Part shown: piece after piece, positions 17,863 through 26,811 of the stretch
Position numbering within the stretch: the stretch's first letter is position 1
Layout: each line of letters starts with the position of its first letter
Notes under the pieces: model-generated
The model's input: the letters and a program-made list of their open reading frames with translations, nothing else
Databases searched by the model: none
What the model was told of the DNA's origin: nothing
Assembly (NCBI GenBank): GCA_020629955.1
Contig: JAHDCI010000021.1
Location: forward strand, 3,279-47,746
Length of the DNA stretch: 44,468 nucleotides
Source: Myxococcota bacterium
GTDB lineage: Bacteria; Myxococcota_A; Polyangia; Polyangiales; Houyiibacteriaceae
Reading direction: 5' to 3'
Program-made: the position numbers and the translations under genes

Positions 17863-17897
17863 GTGGTCCAGCGTGCGCGCTGGTGGGCACGGCCAAT

Positions 17898-18398
17898 CTA
17901 CGAACAGGCGTCGTCGCAGACCGCATCGGCGTTGCACGCGTCCGCAGCAACTTCTCGGCAAGAGACACATCGGTCCAAGGTTTCGCGCGTGACAAAGCCG
18001 CCCTCGATCGCCGCTTCGCAATCGCTCACCGCCGTTTCGCGCATGGCTCCGTCGAGAATTCCGCACTCGACATCAATGTCGGCACTTCGGCTGCAGACAT
18101 CGGCTCCGTTTCCGGCCCCGCAGACAGCAACGCAGTTCGAGAGTCCCGCGCAAGCGTCTCCTTCGCGTTCCCGGCAGTCAGCGCACAACGAGACGGCATC
18201 ATCGGAAGTCTGATTGTTGTCCACTGCGGTCTGGCAAAACGTTGCGGCAGCGGCGCGCTGGTCGTCTGGGATTTCACCGCACGCGACCTGAATATCCGTC
18301 AGTCGTTCGCACGGCTGCGGGCCACACCCCCACGCGATCGACGTGAGCACGAGCCCAAGAAAGGCTGCGAACGGTTTTCGCGTTTTTCGAATCGTCAT
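17898..18398 (-). CDS. Cys-rich lipoprotein with two repeated domains
   Basis: The 166-residue protein starts at 18398 (MTIRKTRK), with GAGA upstream; an in-frame ATG at 18422 has no SD. Signal and lipobox: FLGLVLTSIAWGCG. The mature protein consists of two tandem copies of a domain of about 65 residues, each with the order C-x(n)-DI-V-CG, a Cys in the helix (TFCQTAV / SDCEAAI), C--C (LCADCRE / RCVSCRE), and DAC-----C---C. The spacing of seven or so cysteines is kept, so each copy probably forms its own set of disulfides. Function unknown; no match I recognise. Confidence 0.7.
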   Translation of the reverse strand: MTIRKTRKPFAAFLGLVLTSIAWGCGPQPCERLTDIQVACGEIPDDQRAAAATFCQTAVDNNQTSDDAVSLCADCREREGDACAGLSNCVAVCGAGNGADVCSRSADIDVECGILDGAMRETAVSDCEAAIEGGFVTRETLDRCVSCREVAADACNADAVCDDACS

Positions 18399-18545
18399 CG
18401 TTTTTCTCTTTTTCGACGCCATATGCGCAGTCTACGTAGTTGGCCCGAAAAATCCATCTCAGCGCGAATCTCGATCGGGCGTGGTGATTTTCCCGAAGGT
18501 TCGTTAGTCTGCTGAGATACGCGCACGGCGCGAATAGGACTTGCC

Positions 18546-21500
18546 ATGAACCCGACCGATCTTCGAACGCGAGACACGATGCGTCTCTCGCCGGCCTTAC
18601 TCCTCTTTCTCTTCGCCTGTGGCGGCGGCGGTTGCTCAAGCTGCGACGGCTGCGGGGTGGAACCGATCGCGGGCGGATTCCCGATCGAACAACGCGTCGC
18701 GAACTCCGCTCAGATTCGGCTGACCGAGTCGGGGTTGCAGTTCATGGAAGAGAACGCTTCGTCCTTGGTGTCGAGTTTCTTGCCCGATGGGCTGAACTTC
18801 GATGTTCCGCCAACGATGACGACCGTTGACCTGCCCGGCGCGTGCCTGTTCTCGGGCGGAGATGGCGATATCGAGGTTTGTACCGACGGAACTTGCGTGC
18901 TCGCCGGCGAACTCACCTCGCTCGATCTCGAACCGGTTGGGCCCAACCGGCTGCGAGCGACGATCCGCGTTCAGCTCGAGAGCCGCTCCTGCACTTCCCG
19001 CGCTCCGGATGGAACCTGCACCGCATCCGAGAGTGGGCGCCTGTCCATCCGAGTGAGCGGTGGCGGAGCCTGCAGCGGCCGCGTCAGCGCACAGCTGGAT
19101 ACCCGTCGTGGAGGCCGTCAGGACATCGGGATTGTTGCCGATTTGGCGTTCTCCGAAGAGAGTCGCGCTGCGCGTCGGGGGTATACGTTTATCGACGTCC
19201 AGAGCGTCGGGCTCGAAGAAGGCCGAGATATTGAAGACGACGATATCGATCTCGATGGCGAGAGCGGCGTACTCGGTTTCCTCACCGACCTCCTTGGGGG
19301 CTTGATTAAAGGCCTCATCGTCGATGCGGTGCAGGATCAGATTGGCGGTATGCTTCAGGGAGCGGTCGATGATCAGCTCTGTACGCGAACGGGGGAGTAT
19401 GGCTGCCCGAACGGAACGGTGTCGGACGACGCGGGGGACCCCGAATCGATCTGCCGTTTCTCCGCAGGTGGCGAGTGCGTACCGCAGCTTCTTGGCCAGG
19501 ACGGCCAGGGGGATCTCGGACAAGCTTTCCTCGGCTCGATCTCGCCGGGCACGCATGCGCCCGGCCAGTTCTTGATGGCTTCCGGGGGACAGGCCGAATC
19601 CGTGAACAACGGTTTGAGCTTGTTTATGTACGGTGGCTTCATCGGGACGGACCTTCGCTTCGAGAACACCCCTGCCCACAACCCGTGCGTGCCGCGAGTC
19701 GATCCGCCCGCGCTTCCGAACATTCCACGCGTTGCGACGTTCCGTGCGAATACGGTTCCGGGGCTGTCGAGCGCTCCGCACGTTGGCATCGGAATGAGCG
19801 AGTCGTTCCTGAATCACGCCGGGTACGGCCTGTACGATTCGGGCATGCTTTGCATCGGCGCGGGCACGAACCTTTCGCAGCAGCTGAGTACGGGACTTCT
19901 CTCCGCGTTCGTCATGGGAATTGGGGATCTCGCGTTCCCGGCCGCTAGCGGACCCATGGCGATTGCACTTCGTCCACAGGCGCCGCCGAACTTCGAAATT
20001 GGCGGTGGTAGCAGCGAGGAGGACCCGCTCCTGAACATCACGATGGAAGGCCTTGAGGTCGACTTCTATGTGTTCTCCGCCGAGCGTTACGTCCGGGTGA
20101 TGACCTACACCGCGGACCTCTCCATCCCGCTTAACCTCACGGTGCGCGACGGACAGATCGTGCCCGAGGTCATCGACCTTGCGGCGGAAAACGGCGTTGT
20201 CACGAACTCGGAGGGGCTCTTGACGGAAGACCCTGCACTTCTCTCCTCCCTCATCGACACTGCGCTATCCGCAGCAGCGGATATGGCGCTTGGCGATCTT
20301 GGCGGATTCGATTTGCCTGCATTCGCCGGGCTGCAGCTTGAGGTCGCCGAAGGTGGACTTCGCGGCATTGATGAGAGCGGCGAAGAGTTCCTTGGGATCT
20401 TCGCGAACCTCTCGCCGGCACCGCCCGGCGCGTACGTGATCTCCCCGGAGACCGAGCTTGTGGTTGGAGATGCGTCCTTCGATCCCTCCACCCTTCAGCT
20501 AGAGACTCTTGGCGAGGCCGGTCTTCCGAGTGTGCCACTCTTCTTCGACGTCGAAGAGCGTGCGGACGACGTGGAGTACGAGTACTCGGTTCGCCTAAAC
20601 GGCGGGCTCTGGTCGGATTGGACGCAGGCCCCGGAGATTACGTTCTCGCATCGAGCCATGCTTCTCCAGGCGCGCCATCAGGTGGAGGCCCGCGCGCGCG
20701 TCGTGGGACTGCCGGAAAGCGTCGACCACACTCCGGCCTCGGGTGAGTTCATCATCGATATTCTCGCGCCTCGTGTTCAGCTGACAACTCTCACCACGGG
20801 CGTTCAGGTCGATATCGACGATATCGTTAGCGACGAGATCGAGGTCCGCTTCCGAACGGAAGAGGGCAGCTGGTCTCAATGGGAGCGTTTCGAAGGCGAA
20901 CTTTTGATTCCCGAGTTCGCGGTCGAAGTCGAGGCCCGAGACGAATCCGGGAATGTCGGCTCCGCAACGCAGGGCATCATCCGCGGCCGCGCGAACCCCG
21001 CCATCGAGGGTTCGGGCTGCGCGTGCGAGATCCCCGGTCAGTCGAGCAATCGACCGCTCGGTGCTCTTTTGCTTCTCGGTCTCTTTGTGTTCGTTCGGCG
21101 CCCCCGGCGTGAGCAGAAAACGCGGAAGGAGGCGAGCCGGAAGGCGCGTCACTTTCCGATGACCTTGCTCTCGCTCGTCATCGCGAGCTCCGGCTGCGAC
21201 TGCGGTGGAGATGACGATATGATGATGGACGCCTCGGTTCCCGACGCGACCGAGCAGGATGCAGAGACCGATTCGATGCCTCCGATGCCCGTCGCTCTGA
21301 GCCCCGGTCTCCTCGGACAGCATCTCGACATGGTGGAGACGGCGTCCGGAACCATCGTGTTCAGTGGATACTCGCCCGGAAGGCCGACTCGTTTCCCGTA
21401 CGGGGACCTCGTCGTGGGTGCATTCGATGCGAGCACCAGCGAAGTGGATTGGCAAATCGTGGACGGTGTTCCCGATGACGAACCGACCGGCGATACCGCA

Positions 21501-22571
21501 GGTTGGCGTGGTGGTGTGGTCCCGCCCGGTGACGATGTGGGCACCTACACATCGATCGCGGCGGAGGGAGACACCCTGATTGTCACCTACTTTGACGCGA
21601 CGAACGGAAACCTGAAGTGCGCCGTTGGCAATGTTGGCGGCCCATGGTCCATCCACATCATCGACGATGGTGATTGGGCTGGCGCGCATGCTTCGCTCTT
21701 CCAGCGCCCCGGCGGCGGCTATGCGATTGCTTACGCAGCCGTGCGCCCGCCTTCGTCGGTCCCAGGACGACCGACCAGCCAGGTGCGCGTTGCGACCACG
21801 CCGGGCACACCCTCTGCGGGCTCTTGGACGATCTCCGTGGCAGGAGAGACCGAAGTGAACTGCCGAGCGCAGTTCTGTCCTGCCACCTCAAGTTGCGTCG
21901 AAGCGGGCGCGTGTACGAACTCCCCTGGAGAGCAGATCGTTCTTGGCGAGGACTATGTTGAAGATCACCCGCCGATCGCGGGACTCTTCGCTTCGATCGC
22001 GGAATCCCCAGATGGTTCTCTTGGGCTGGTCTATTACGACCGAAACGCGGGCAATCTCATGGCGGCTCGGCAGATGGGCAGCAGCTGGGTGACGCAGCTC
22101 GTCGACGGTTATGGGCGTGAGGCCCTTGGCGTTGGCGACTCCGGTCTCGCGGCCAGTCTCGCCATCGACTCCTCGGGGACATGGCACGTAAGCTACGTAG
22201 ACGGCGCGGAAGAAGTTCTCCGCTATGCCCGATTCACCGCTTCGACGCCGCCGACGTACACGATCATCGATGACGGCACGACCGACGGAACGACGATGCA
22301 TGATGACGGCCGACATATCGTTGGAGATGACTCGAGCCTGGTTGTGCTCGATAGCGGAGAGATTCGGGTTACCTACCAGGATGCGACGACGCAGACGCTG
22401 ATGTTCGCCAGCAGTACGGACAACGGCGATACGTGGTCATTGAGTGTGATCGATGATGAGAATAGCACCGGCTACTTCGCGACTCAGAAGACCGACGGTT
22501 CGGCGAGCACGATCGGAACGTGGTGGCGCGCCCCGCGCAACGAAAACGGCATTCGCGTCTTTACTCGATGA
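18546..22571 (+). CDS. Composite surface protein with internal MYXO-CTERM-like segment
   Basis: A 1341-residue protein. Residues 1-30 form a lipoprotein signal (LLLFLFACGGGGCSSC). Residues to about 820 are a large beta-rich exported region with few familiar marks; part resembles BPI/LBP-like or Ig-like modules, not certain. Then GCACEIPG is followed by a hydrophobic stretch (LGALLLLGLFVFV) and RRPRR, which is the MYXO-CTERM layout that normally ends a protein. Instead the frame continues into MTLLSLVIASSGCDC, a second lipoprotein signal, an Asp/Met linker and a beta-propeller-like region with repeats around YTSIAAEGDTLIVTYFDATN and GSWTISV. The composite may be a real fusion or a lost stop codon. 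TAGGA precedes ATG 18546. Its stop overlaps the next start (ATGA). Confidence 0.7.
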   Translation: MNPTDLRTRDTMRLSPALLLFLFACGGGGCSSCDGCGVEPIAGGFPIEQRVANSAQIRLTESGLQFMEENASSLVSSFLPDGLNFDVPPTMTTVDLPGACLFSGGDGDIEVCTDGTCVLAGELTSLDLEPVGPNRLRATIRVQLESRSCTSRAPDGTCTASESGRLSIRVSGGGACSGRVSAQLDTRRGGRQDIGIVADLAFSEESRAARRGYTFIDVQSVGLEEGRDIEDDDIDLDGESGVLGFLTDLLGGLIKGLIVDAVQDQIGGMLQGAVDDQLCTRTGEYGCPNGTVSDDAGDPESICRFSAGGECVPQLLGQDGQGDLGQAFLGSISPGTHAPGQFLMASGGQAESVNNGLSLFMYGGFIGTDLRFENTPAHNPCVPRVDPPALPNIPRVATFRANTVPGLSSAPHVGIGMSESFLNHAGYGLYDSGMLCIGAGTNLSQQLSTGLLSAFVMGIGDLAFPAASGPMAIALRPQAPPNFEIGGGSSEEDPLLNITMEGLEVDFYVFSAERYVRVMTYTADLSIPLNLTVRDGQIVPEVIDLAAENGVVTNSEGLLTEDPALLSSLIDTALSAAADMALGDLGGFDLPAFAGLQLEVAEGGLRGIDESGEEFLGIFANLSPAPPGAYVISPETELVVGDASFDPSTLQLETLGEAGLPSVPLFFDVEERADDVEYEYSVRLNGGLWSDWTQAPEITFSHRAMLLQARHQVEARARVVGLPESVDHTPASGEFIIDILAPRVQLTTLTTGVQVDIDDIVSDEIEVRFRTEEGSWSQWERFEGELLIPEFAVEVEARDESGNVGSATQGIIRGRANPAIEGSGCACEIPGQSSNRPLGALLLLGLFVFVRRPRREQKTRKEASRKARHFPMTLLSLVIASSGCDCGGDDDMMMDASVPDATEQDAETDSMPPMPVALSPGLLGQHLDMVETASGTIVFSGYSPGRPTRFPYGDLVVGAFDASTSEVDWQIVDGVPDDEPTGDTAGWRGGVVPPGDDVGTYTSIAAEGDTLIVTYFDATNGNLKCAVGNVGGPWSIHIIDDGDWAGAHASLFQRPGGGYAIAYAAVRPPSSVPGRPTSQVRVATTPGTPSAGSWTISVAGETEVNCRAQFCPATSSCVEAGACTNSPGEQIVLGEDYVEDHPPIAGLFASIAESPDGSLGLVYYDRNAGNLMAARQMGSSWVTQLVDGYGREALGVGDSGLAASLAIDSSGTWHVSYVDGAEEVLRYARFTASTPPTYTIIDDGTTDGTTMHDDGRHIVGDDSSLVVLDSGEIRVTYQDATTQTLMFASSTDNGDTWSLSVIDDENSTGYFATQKTDGSASTIGTWWRAPRNENGIRVFTR

Positions 22572-23197
22572 CCAAAAGGTCCGCTCTCACAATACTAGGA
22601 ACGTTGCTGGTTGCATTGGCTCTCAACGGCTGCGCGCCTCGCGAGATCCGTGACGCCCACGTTTCGGGAGAAGCATCGCTAAGTTCGGGTGAGGAGCGAA
22701 GCCAGCTACTGAACGCGACCGAACCTCTCGTGGTCTGCGCCACGCCGGACCAGGCCGAATTGGAAGGCGGGTCCGTTTGGGCGTTCGCGACAGTTTCCGG
22801 CGCGGGTTCACCGGAACGGCTCCGCATTGAAAGCGACCCCGAAACCGGTGCAATGCTTCTTGGAGTTCAGCGGGGAGAAACAATATTTGTCCCGCATGAG
22901 GATGGGACATGTGAGCTGGAGCGGACCGAACACAGCCCCGTGGCGGGTCGGTCCAGCTTTGATATTTCATGCGAGCTTCAGGCGGAGGACGAGGAACGCA
23001 TCCAACTTGAAGCAAATCTCTCGTTCGAAGGGTGCCTTCGGGACAGCGATCTCGAACCGAGCGCAATCGAAGGGCTTCATGATCCTGGGACTCCGCTCGT
23101 GGGCGCGTTACTCGTGAGCCTCGCATCCAGCGAGGACCAGTTAGAGGTATCGCGAAGTCTCGCGTTCGCGGTGGGACCCGTCGCCTTCGAAGAATAG
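22568..23197 (+). CDS. Lipoprotein of unknown function
   Basis: The 209-residue protein starts at ATG 22568, overlapping the previous stop as ATGA. Signal and lipobox: TILGTLLVALALNGCAPRE, so lipid-anchored. The mature part is beta-rich with two or three cysteines (VVCATPDQAEL, DGTCELER, FDISCELQ, EGCLRDSD), likely forming disulfides. No named domain recognised. Translational coupling to the composite surface protein suggests they act in the same envelope complex. The next 229 bp, before the methyltransferase, hold no gene that I can support. Confidence 0.7.
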   Translation: MTKRSALTILGTLLVALALNGCAPREIRDAHVSGEASLSSGEERSQLLNATEPLVVCATPDQAELEGGSVWAFATVSGAGSPERLRIESDPETGAMLLGVQRGETIFVPHEDGTCELERTEHSPVAGRSSFDISCELQAEDEERIQLEANLSFEGCLRDSDLEPSAIEGLHDPGTPLVGALLVSLASSEDQLEVSRSLAFAVGPVAFEE

Positions 23198-23426
23198 GTA
23201 AGAGCGTTTTCGATTCGACTTGAGTTCAGTCGCTACTGCCTTCGCGAAAAAATCTCGAGCCTGGACTGATTCGGGGCACACTTGGGCTCGTCGTCGGTGT
23301 GGGCCAACTTATCGTATCACTGCAACGAATCCGAAAGATGTGCAGCAGCGCTTGGCGCTACCGCTCATCTTCCTATACGGCGGGCACGATTTTCGGTGAG
23401 TGACGAGAAGAAGGAAGGGAAACATC

Positions 23427-24104
23427 GTGGACCAACGAGACATTTACCGCGATCATGCACGCGAGTACGACGAGCTCGTTCGAGCGGAAGACAAAGACAA
23501 TGCGCTGGAACGAACTCTCGCGCAGGTCGTCTGCGGCGCGAACGTTATCGAAGTTGGTGCTGGTACCGGTCGACTCTCCCGAGTGCTTCTCGCCTGCGGT
23601 GCGGCGTCGTTGCTTGCGACCGAACGCGAGCGAGCGATGCTGAAACTGGCACGCGAATCCATCGTTGACGATCGCGTTCGTTTTGAGATAGCGGATGCTC
23701 TATCGCTGCCGGCCGAAAGCGACGTCTACGACGTCGGGATTGAGGGATGGGTTTTTGGCCACTTCCGACACTGGCTCGAAGATGGCTGGCGAGTTCAGCT
23801 CGATGCGGCAATCGGTGAGCTTGGGCGTTGCGTGCGTCCAGGAGGGAAGATCGTGTTGATCGAGACCCTTGGCACGGGCAAGAGCAGCCCCGCTCCCAAC
23901 GCCGCACTCGCGGAGATGTACGCGTTTCTCGAAAGCGAACGTGGGTTTTCGCGTACGGAAATACGAACGGATTACGAGTTTCCGAGCGAAGCAGACGCGC
24001 GCCGCGTCCTCGGCTTTTTCTTCGGAGACGAACGAGTGAAAACCATGGTCACCGGTGCGGTCGTGCCGGAGTGCACAGGTGTCTGGGTTCGAGAGAATCG
24101 CTAG
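23427..24104 (+). CDS. Class I SAM-dependent methyltransferase
   Basis: The 225-residue protein has the SAM-binding motif VIEVGAGTGRLSRVL near the N-terminus, then TERERAMLKLARE (motif with acidic ribose-binding residue), FEIADALSLPAESDVYDV and the GKIVLIETLGTG strand. A GTG at 23427 is preceded by GAAGGAAGGG at good spacing; an upstream GTG at 23400 would add a short basic tail. The substrate is unknown and it is not an ArsM, as the characteristic Cys pairs are absent. The TAG stop at 24102-24104 is formed by the outer CTAG of repeat copy 2, so the end of this protein was likely set by the element. Confidence 0.9.
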   Translation: MDQRDIYRDHAREYDELVRAEDKDNALERTLAQVVCGANVIEVGAGTGRLSRVLLACGAASLLATERERAMLKLARESIVDDRVRFEIADALSLPAESDVYDVGIEGWVFGHFRHWLEDGWRVQLDAAIGELGRCVRPGGKIVLIETLGTGKSSPAPNAALAEMYAFLESERGFSRTEIRTDYEFPSEADARRVLGFFFGDERVKTMVTGAVVPECTGVWVRENR

Positions 24105-24264
24105 TGCGGGGATCAAATCGATTGAAGGGCTTTCTTCCGCCATGAACGCTAAGGCGAGCCTCGCTCTTCCTTCGATAACTCGGCATGTCGTCCGTTCTCC
24201 GAAGCTTGCCTCGGCTCCCCCTAACAAACGATCATCCCTTCCGTCGATCTGATCCCCGGACTAG
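24101..24264. repeat. Hairpin repeat element, copy 2 (best TIRs)
   Basis: 164 bp between two convergent genes. The left arm, CTAGTGCGGGGATCAAATCG then ATTGAAGGG, and the reverse complement of the right arm agree at 25 of 29 positions. Both outer edges read CTAG, and each supplies the TAG stop of its neighbour: the methyltransferase (24102-24104) and greB (24261-24263). The centre can fold through GCGAGCCTCG and CGAAGCTTGCCTCGG-type sequence. Confidence 0.85.
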
Positions 24265-24830
24265 TCAGACTCTTCGTCTTCGTCGTCTTCCAACACGCCG
24301 TGGGGGCGCGTATCGGCAGGCTCCACTCCCTCGGGCCAGTGGTAGAAGACCTCGTCGACTTCCCATTCAATATCGCCTTTCGGGCGCCGAATGATCGCCT
24401 CGTCTCCTTCTTCTTTGCCGAGAAGGCACCTCCCAATTGGCGCGTCCATCGAGACATAGAGCGGGTGCATATCGTGTTCGTCCGGGCCCACGATACGAAA
24501 GAGTCGCTCTTGCTCTTCGTCGTCGATCACGCGCACCCAGGCGCCGAAGAAGACCTTCGTTGCGCTCTTTCGCGCGCCGTTTTCAACGACTTCGAGTTCC
24601 TCGAGGCGTTTCATCAGAAAGCGAACACGGCGATCGATCGCCCGCAAACGCTTCTTCCCGTAGATATACTCCGCGTTCTCGGAACGGTCCCCTTCGGCTG
24701 CCGCATCTGCCACGCCTTGCGTCACCTGAGGGCGCTCTTCTTCCCAGAGAAAGCGAAGTTCGTCTCGGTAGCGTTCGTATCCCTCGGGGGTGATGTATTT
24801 GCTGCGGGGGCCCGCGCCGCGTCGTCGCAT
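24261..24830 (-). CDS. greB: Transcription elongation factor GreB-like
   Basis: Gre factors enter the RNA polymerase secondary channel and stimulate transcript cleavage to rescue backtracked complexes. The 189-residue protein has the N-terminal coiled-coil hairpin with AEGDRSENAEYIYGKKRLRAIDRRVRFL at about 45-72; the GDRSENAEY tip carries the catalytic acidic residues Asp48 and Glu51, and the KKRLR-IDRRVRFL order favours GreB over GreA. The FKBP-like C-terminal domain follows. An unusual acidic tail (EDDEDEESD) ends the protein. Stop codon TAG overlaps repeat copy 2. A TTGACC about 30 nt upstream may be its -35. Confidence 0.93.
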   Translation of the reverse strand: MRRRGAGPRSKYITPEGYERYRDELRFLWEEERPQVTQGVADAAAEGDRSENAEYIYGKKRLRAIDRRVRFLMKRLEELEVVENGARKSATKVFFGAWVRVIDDEEQERLFRIVGPDEHDMHPLYVSMDAPIGRCLLGKEEGDEAIIRRPKGDIEWEVDEVFYHWPEGVEPADTRPHGVLEDDEDEESD

Positions 24831-24986
24831 GCGACTATGCTGCTCGGGTATCTGCCCGGGTCAAGTGCACGCTCTTGGTAAGGAGCGACCTCTTGCCGCG
24901 CTTCACGGTGGGCACACCTTTCGAGTTTTGGTATGCCCTTCGAGGTTGGTTTTGCGTCACCTCACGCCCACTTAACCTTCGACTCA

Positions 24987-24992
24987 TAGGTT
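24987..24992 (+). promoter_or_regulatory. -10-like TAGGTT at leaderless spacing
   Basis: TAGGTT ends 6 nt before ATG 24999 and no SD lies between. No clear -35. Part of the TAnnnT series described in the findings. Confidence 0.35.
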
Positions 24993-24998
24993 CGCATC

Positions 24999-25628
24999 AT
25001 GACGTTTCAGATTCAGATTTCCGCATTCGAAAACAACGCGACGATCCCCGAGCGCTTCGCGTTCGGAAAGCCCGGCGAGGATTCTCCCTTTGCGATTTCG
25101 AACAACATCAGCCCTGCAATCTCCTGGTCGGGCGCACCCTCTGCTGCGAAGTCCTTTGCCATCTGCCTTGTAGACCCGGATGTTCCCTCGGTGGGGGATG
25201 ACGTGAATCAGGCAGATCGCAGCGTTTCGAAAGACCTTCCGCGCGTCGAGTTTTTCCACTGGGTGCTGGCGGACATTCCCGCGAGTGTCACTGCGCTTCC
25301 AGAAGGTGCGGGTTCCTCGAGCGTGGTTCCTCGGGGGAAGCCTCTCGGGCAAACCAAGTGGGGCATCACCGGCAGAAATAGCTATACCGACTGGTTCGCG
25401 GGAGATGCGGACATGGAAGGCGTGTATGCGGGTTACGATGGTCCCTGCCCGCCGTGGAACGACGAGTTAGTGCACCGCTATCATTTCGAGATCTTCGCGC
25501 TGGATGTCGAAAGCCTCGGCCTGAGCGGTGATTTCGATGCGCTCGCGATGCGCGCGGCGATGGAGGGACACGTGCTCGCGAAGGCGACACACACGGGCAC
25601 GTACACGATGAACAAGAACCTACGATAG
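24999..25628 (+). CDS. YbhB/YbcL family PEBP-like protein
   Basis: The 209-residue protein has the phosphatidylethanolamine-binding-protein layout: SPFAISNNISPAISWSGAP, then FAICLVDPDVPS with the conserved DPD, VEFFHWVLADIP (H-W-V), and later YDGPCPPWNDELVHRYHFEIFAL, the ligand-site PP-----HRY--E segment. No signal peptide, so cytoplasmic. YbhB/YbcL proteins have no agreed bacterial function; some affect kinase signalling in their hosts or act as binding proteins. The insertion DDVNQADRSVSKDLPRVEF between strands is typical of the bacterial branch. Single gene, convergent with the DUF99 operon with a 35-bp gap and no clear terminator. Confidence 0.93.
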   Translation: MTFQIQISAFENNATIPERFAFGKPGEDSPFAISNNISPAISWSGAPSAAKSFAICLVDPDVPSVGDDVNQADRSVSKDLPRVEFFHWVLADIPASVTALPEGAGSSSVVPRGKPLGQTKWGITGRNSYTDWFAGDADMEGVYAGYDGPCPPWNDELVHRYHFEIFALDVESLGLSGDFDALAMRAAMEGHVLAKATHTGTYTMNKNLR

Positions 25629-25663
25629 TCGCTTGTCCCTCGATGTGGGCTGCGCCGACGTGA

Positions 25664-26227
25664 CTAGGCGCTCCCGTGACTCTCGCCACGGACCACTGCG
25701 GCGCCCACAAAATGAGCCACGCGAAGTGGTTCGGGCAGGTTTCCGTAGCGGGTGTGCAAAGAGAGCGTTGCTTCCGCCTCGTGCATGCTGAGCCCGGCGC
25801 GCTGGACAAAGAGCGCGCCGCACGGCTCCATCTCGCCCGCGGATTCGATCCGTTTCCAGCGGGCCTCGGCATCGGCGACGTTCTCAAGCGCGCGCCTCAC
25901 CGCGTCAAGATTTGGCTTCTTGCGGGCGACAATCAGAATGGGCAGACGCAGCGTTTCGTGGAGCTCTGCGAGGTCAACGACGTCGAAGCCTCCGAAGGTG
26001 ATGCCATGCAACATCAGCATCTGCAGGTGGCCCTGAAAGCGCGTTCCGATAGCCATCGACGCGATCGCGCTGGTCGCCAAATCTCCGTCTCGGACGGTCT
26101 CGCGGATCACGAGTCCGTCGAAGCGCTCGTTCGCGAACACCGTACCGATGAGCGGTACGGGAGCTCCGGAGCGTTTCTCAAAAGGCCCGTCGTCAACGCC
26201 GAGCACGTTGGCGAAGGCCCGCGCCAC
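25664..26227 (-). CDS. DUF99 family protein (endonuclease dU/V-like)
   Basis: The 187-residue protein has the DUF99 pattern: NVLGVDDGPF, VPLIGTVFANERFDGLVIRETVRDGDLAT, MLMLHGITFGGFDVVDL, LHETLRLPILIVARKKPN and, near the end, LSLHTRYGNLPEPLRVAHFVGAAVVRGES. DUF99 shares its fold with endonuclease V, and archaeal members have been linked to deoxyuridine-specific cleavage; activity here is inferred. The acidic residues in GVDDGPF could be metal ligands. It is more frequent in archaea than bacteria. It starts 2 bp past the PDZ lipoprotein's stop, so the two are in one operon despite unrelated apparent roles. Confidence 0.85.
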   Translation of the reverse strand: MARAFANVLGVDDGPFEKRSGAPVPLIGTVFANERFDGLVIRETVRDGDLATSAIASMAIGTRFQGHLQMLMLHGITFGGFDVVDLAELHETLRLPILIVARKKPNLDAVRRALENVADAEARWKRIESAGEMEPCGALFVQRAGLSMHEAEATLSLHTRYGNLPEPLRVAHFVGAAVVRGESHGSA

Positions 26228-26229
26228 GT

Positions 26230-26721
26230 TCAGTCGACGATCGCGAAGCGAAGATCTCGGGCCTCGCCTTCGCGCTGATAGTGCACAACGAGCTCGCTCG
26301 AGACGCGGAGGGCATCCCAGACCTGCATCGCGTGCTCAGGCCGTTCGATCTGAACGCCGTTGATATGCGTTACGACGTCTCCTGGATGAAGATCGAGCGT
26401 CTGAAAACGTGGATCGTCCGGGTAGAGATGCGTAAGTCGAAATCCGACAAAGTTTCGAGAAGCGTCGAAGTGGGGCTCCGTGCCAACTCCCTGGAGGAAT
26501 CGTCCGAGGCCCCCATCGAGGACCTGGTTGAGGTCGGTTCGTGCGATCTCACCTTCGGTGACCGGCGGCGTATACGCCTCGGGCGCCTCTTCCACGTAGG
26601 CGACCGGTTCTGCAGGCGTGACTGTTTCCGGTGTTGCGGAGGACCCGCACGCGGAGAGCAGGGTGAACGCCGTGAGGGTGGTGCATAGAGACATGCTTCG
26701 CTTCGAGTGCCAGATACCCAT
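26230..26721 (-). CDS. Lipoprotein with GspC-like PDZ domain
   Basis: A 163-residue protein starting at 26721, or at 26694 (MSLCTTL), which also gives a full signal peptide with lipobox LLSAC. After a Pro/Glu-rich linker, the part ARTDLNQVLDGGLGRFLQGVGTEPHF followed by GFRLTHLYPDDPRFQTLDLHPGDVVTHINGVQIERPEHAMQVWDAL is typical of the homology-region and PDZ domain of type II secretion GspC or its periplasmic relatives: the L-PGDVV--ING carboxylate-binding loop and the helix are clear. No other secretion genes are nearby, so this is probably a stand-alone adaptor, not GspC itself. Confidence 0.8.
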   Translation of the reverse strand: MGIWHSKRSMSLCTTLTAFTLLSACGSSATPETVTPAEPVAYVEEAPEAYTPPVTEGEIARTDLNQVLDGGLGRFLQGVGTEPHFDASRNFVGFRLTHLYPDDPRFQTLDLHPGDVVTHINGVQIERPEHAMQVWDALRVSSELVVHYQREGEARDLRFAIVD

Positions 26722-26811
26722 ACCCCCGTGCGTCTCACGGCTCGCGGCCCCGGGTCAAAAAAGCGACGCGAAGGGTACGCTTCTACGCTCAGGGATGGGC
26801 ATGTCTTGCGA

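Noticed and set aside
23427-24104. ArsM, the partner expected for ArsS
   Set aside because: It is a general class I methyltransferase without the conserved arsenic-binding cysteines and is 12 kb away.
26230-26721. True GspC of a type II secretion system
   Set aside because: Anchored by lipidation, not by a transmembrane helix, and no gsp genes are nearby.
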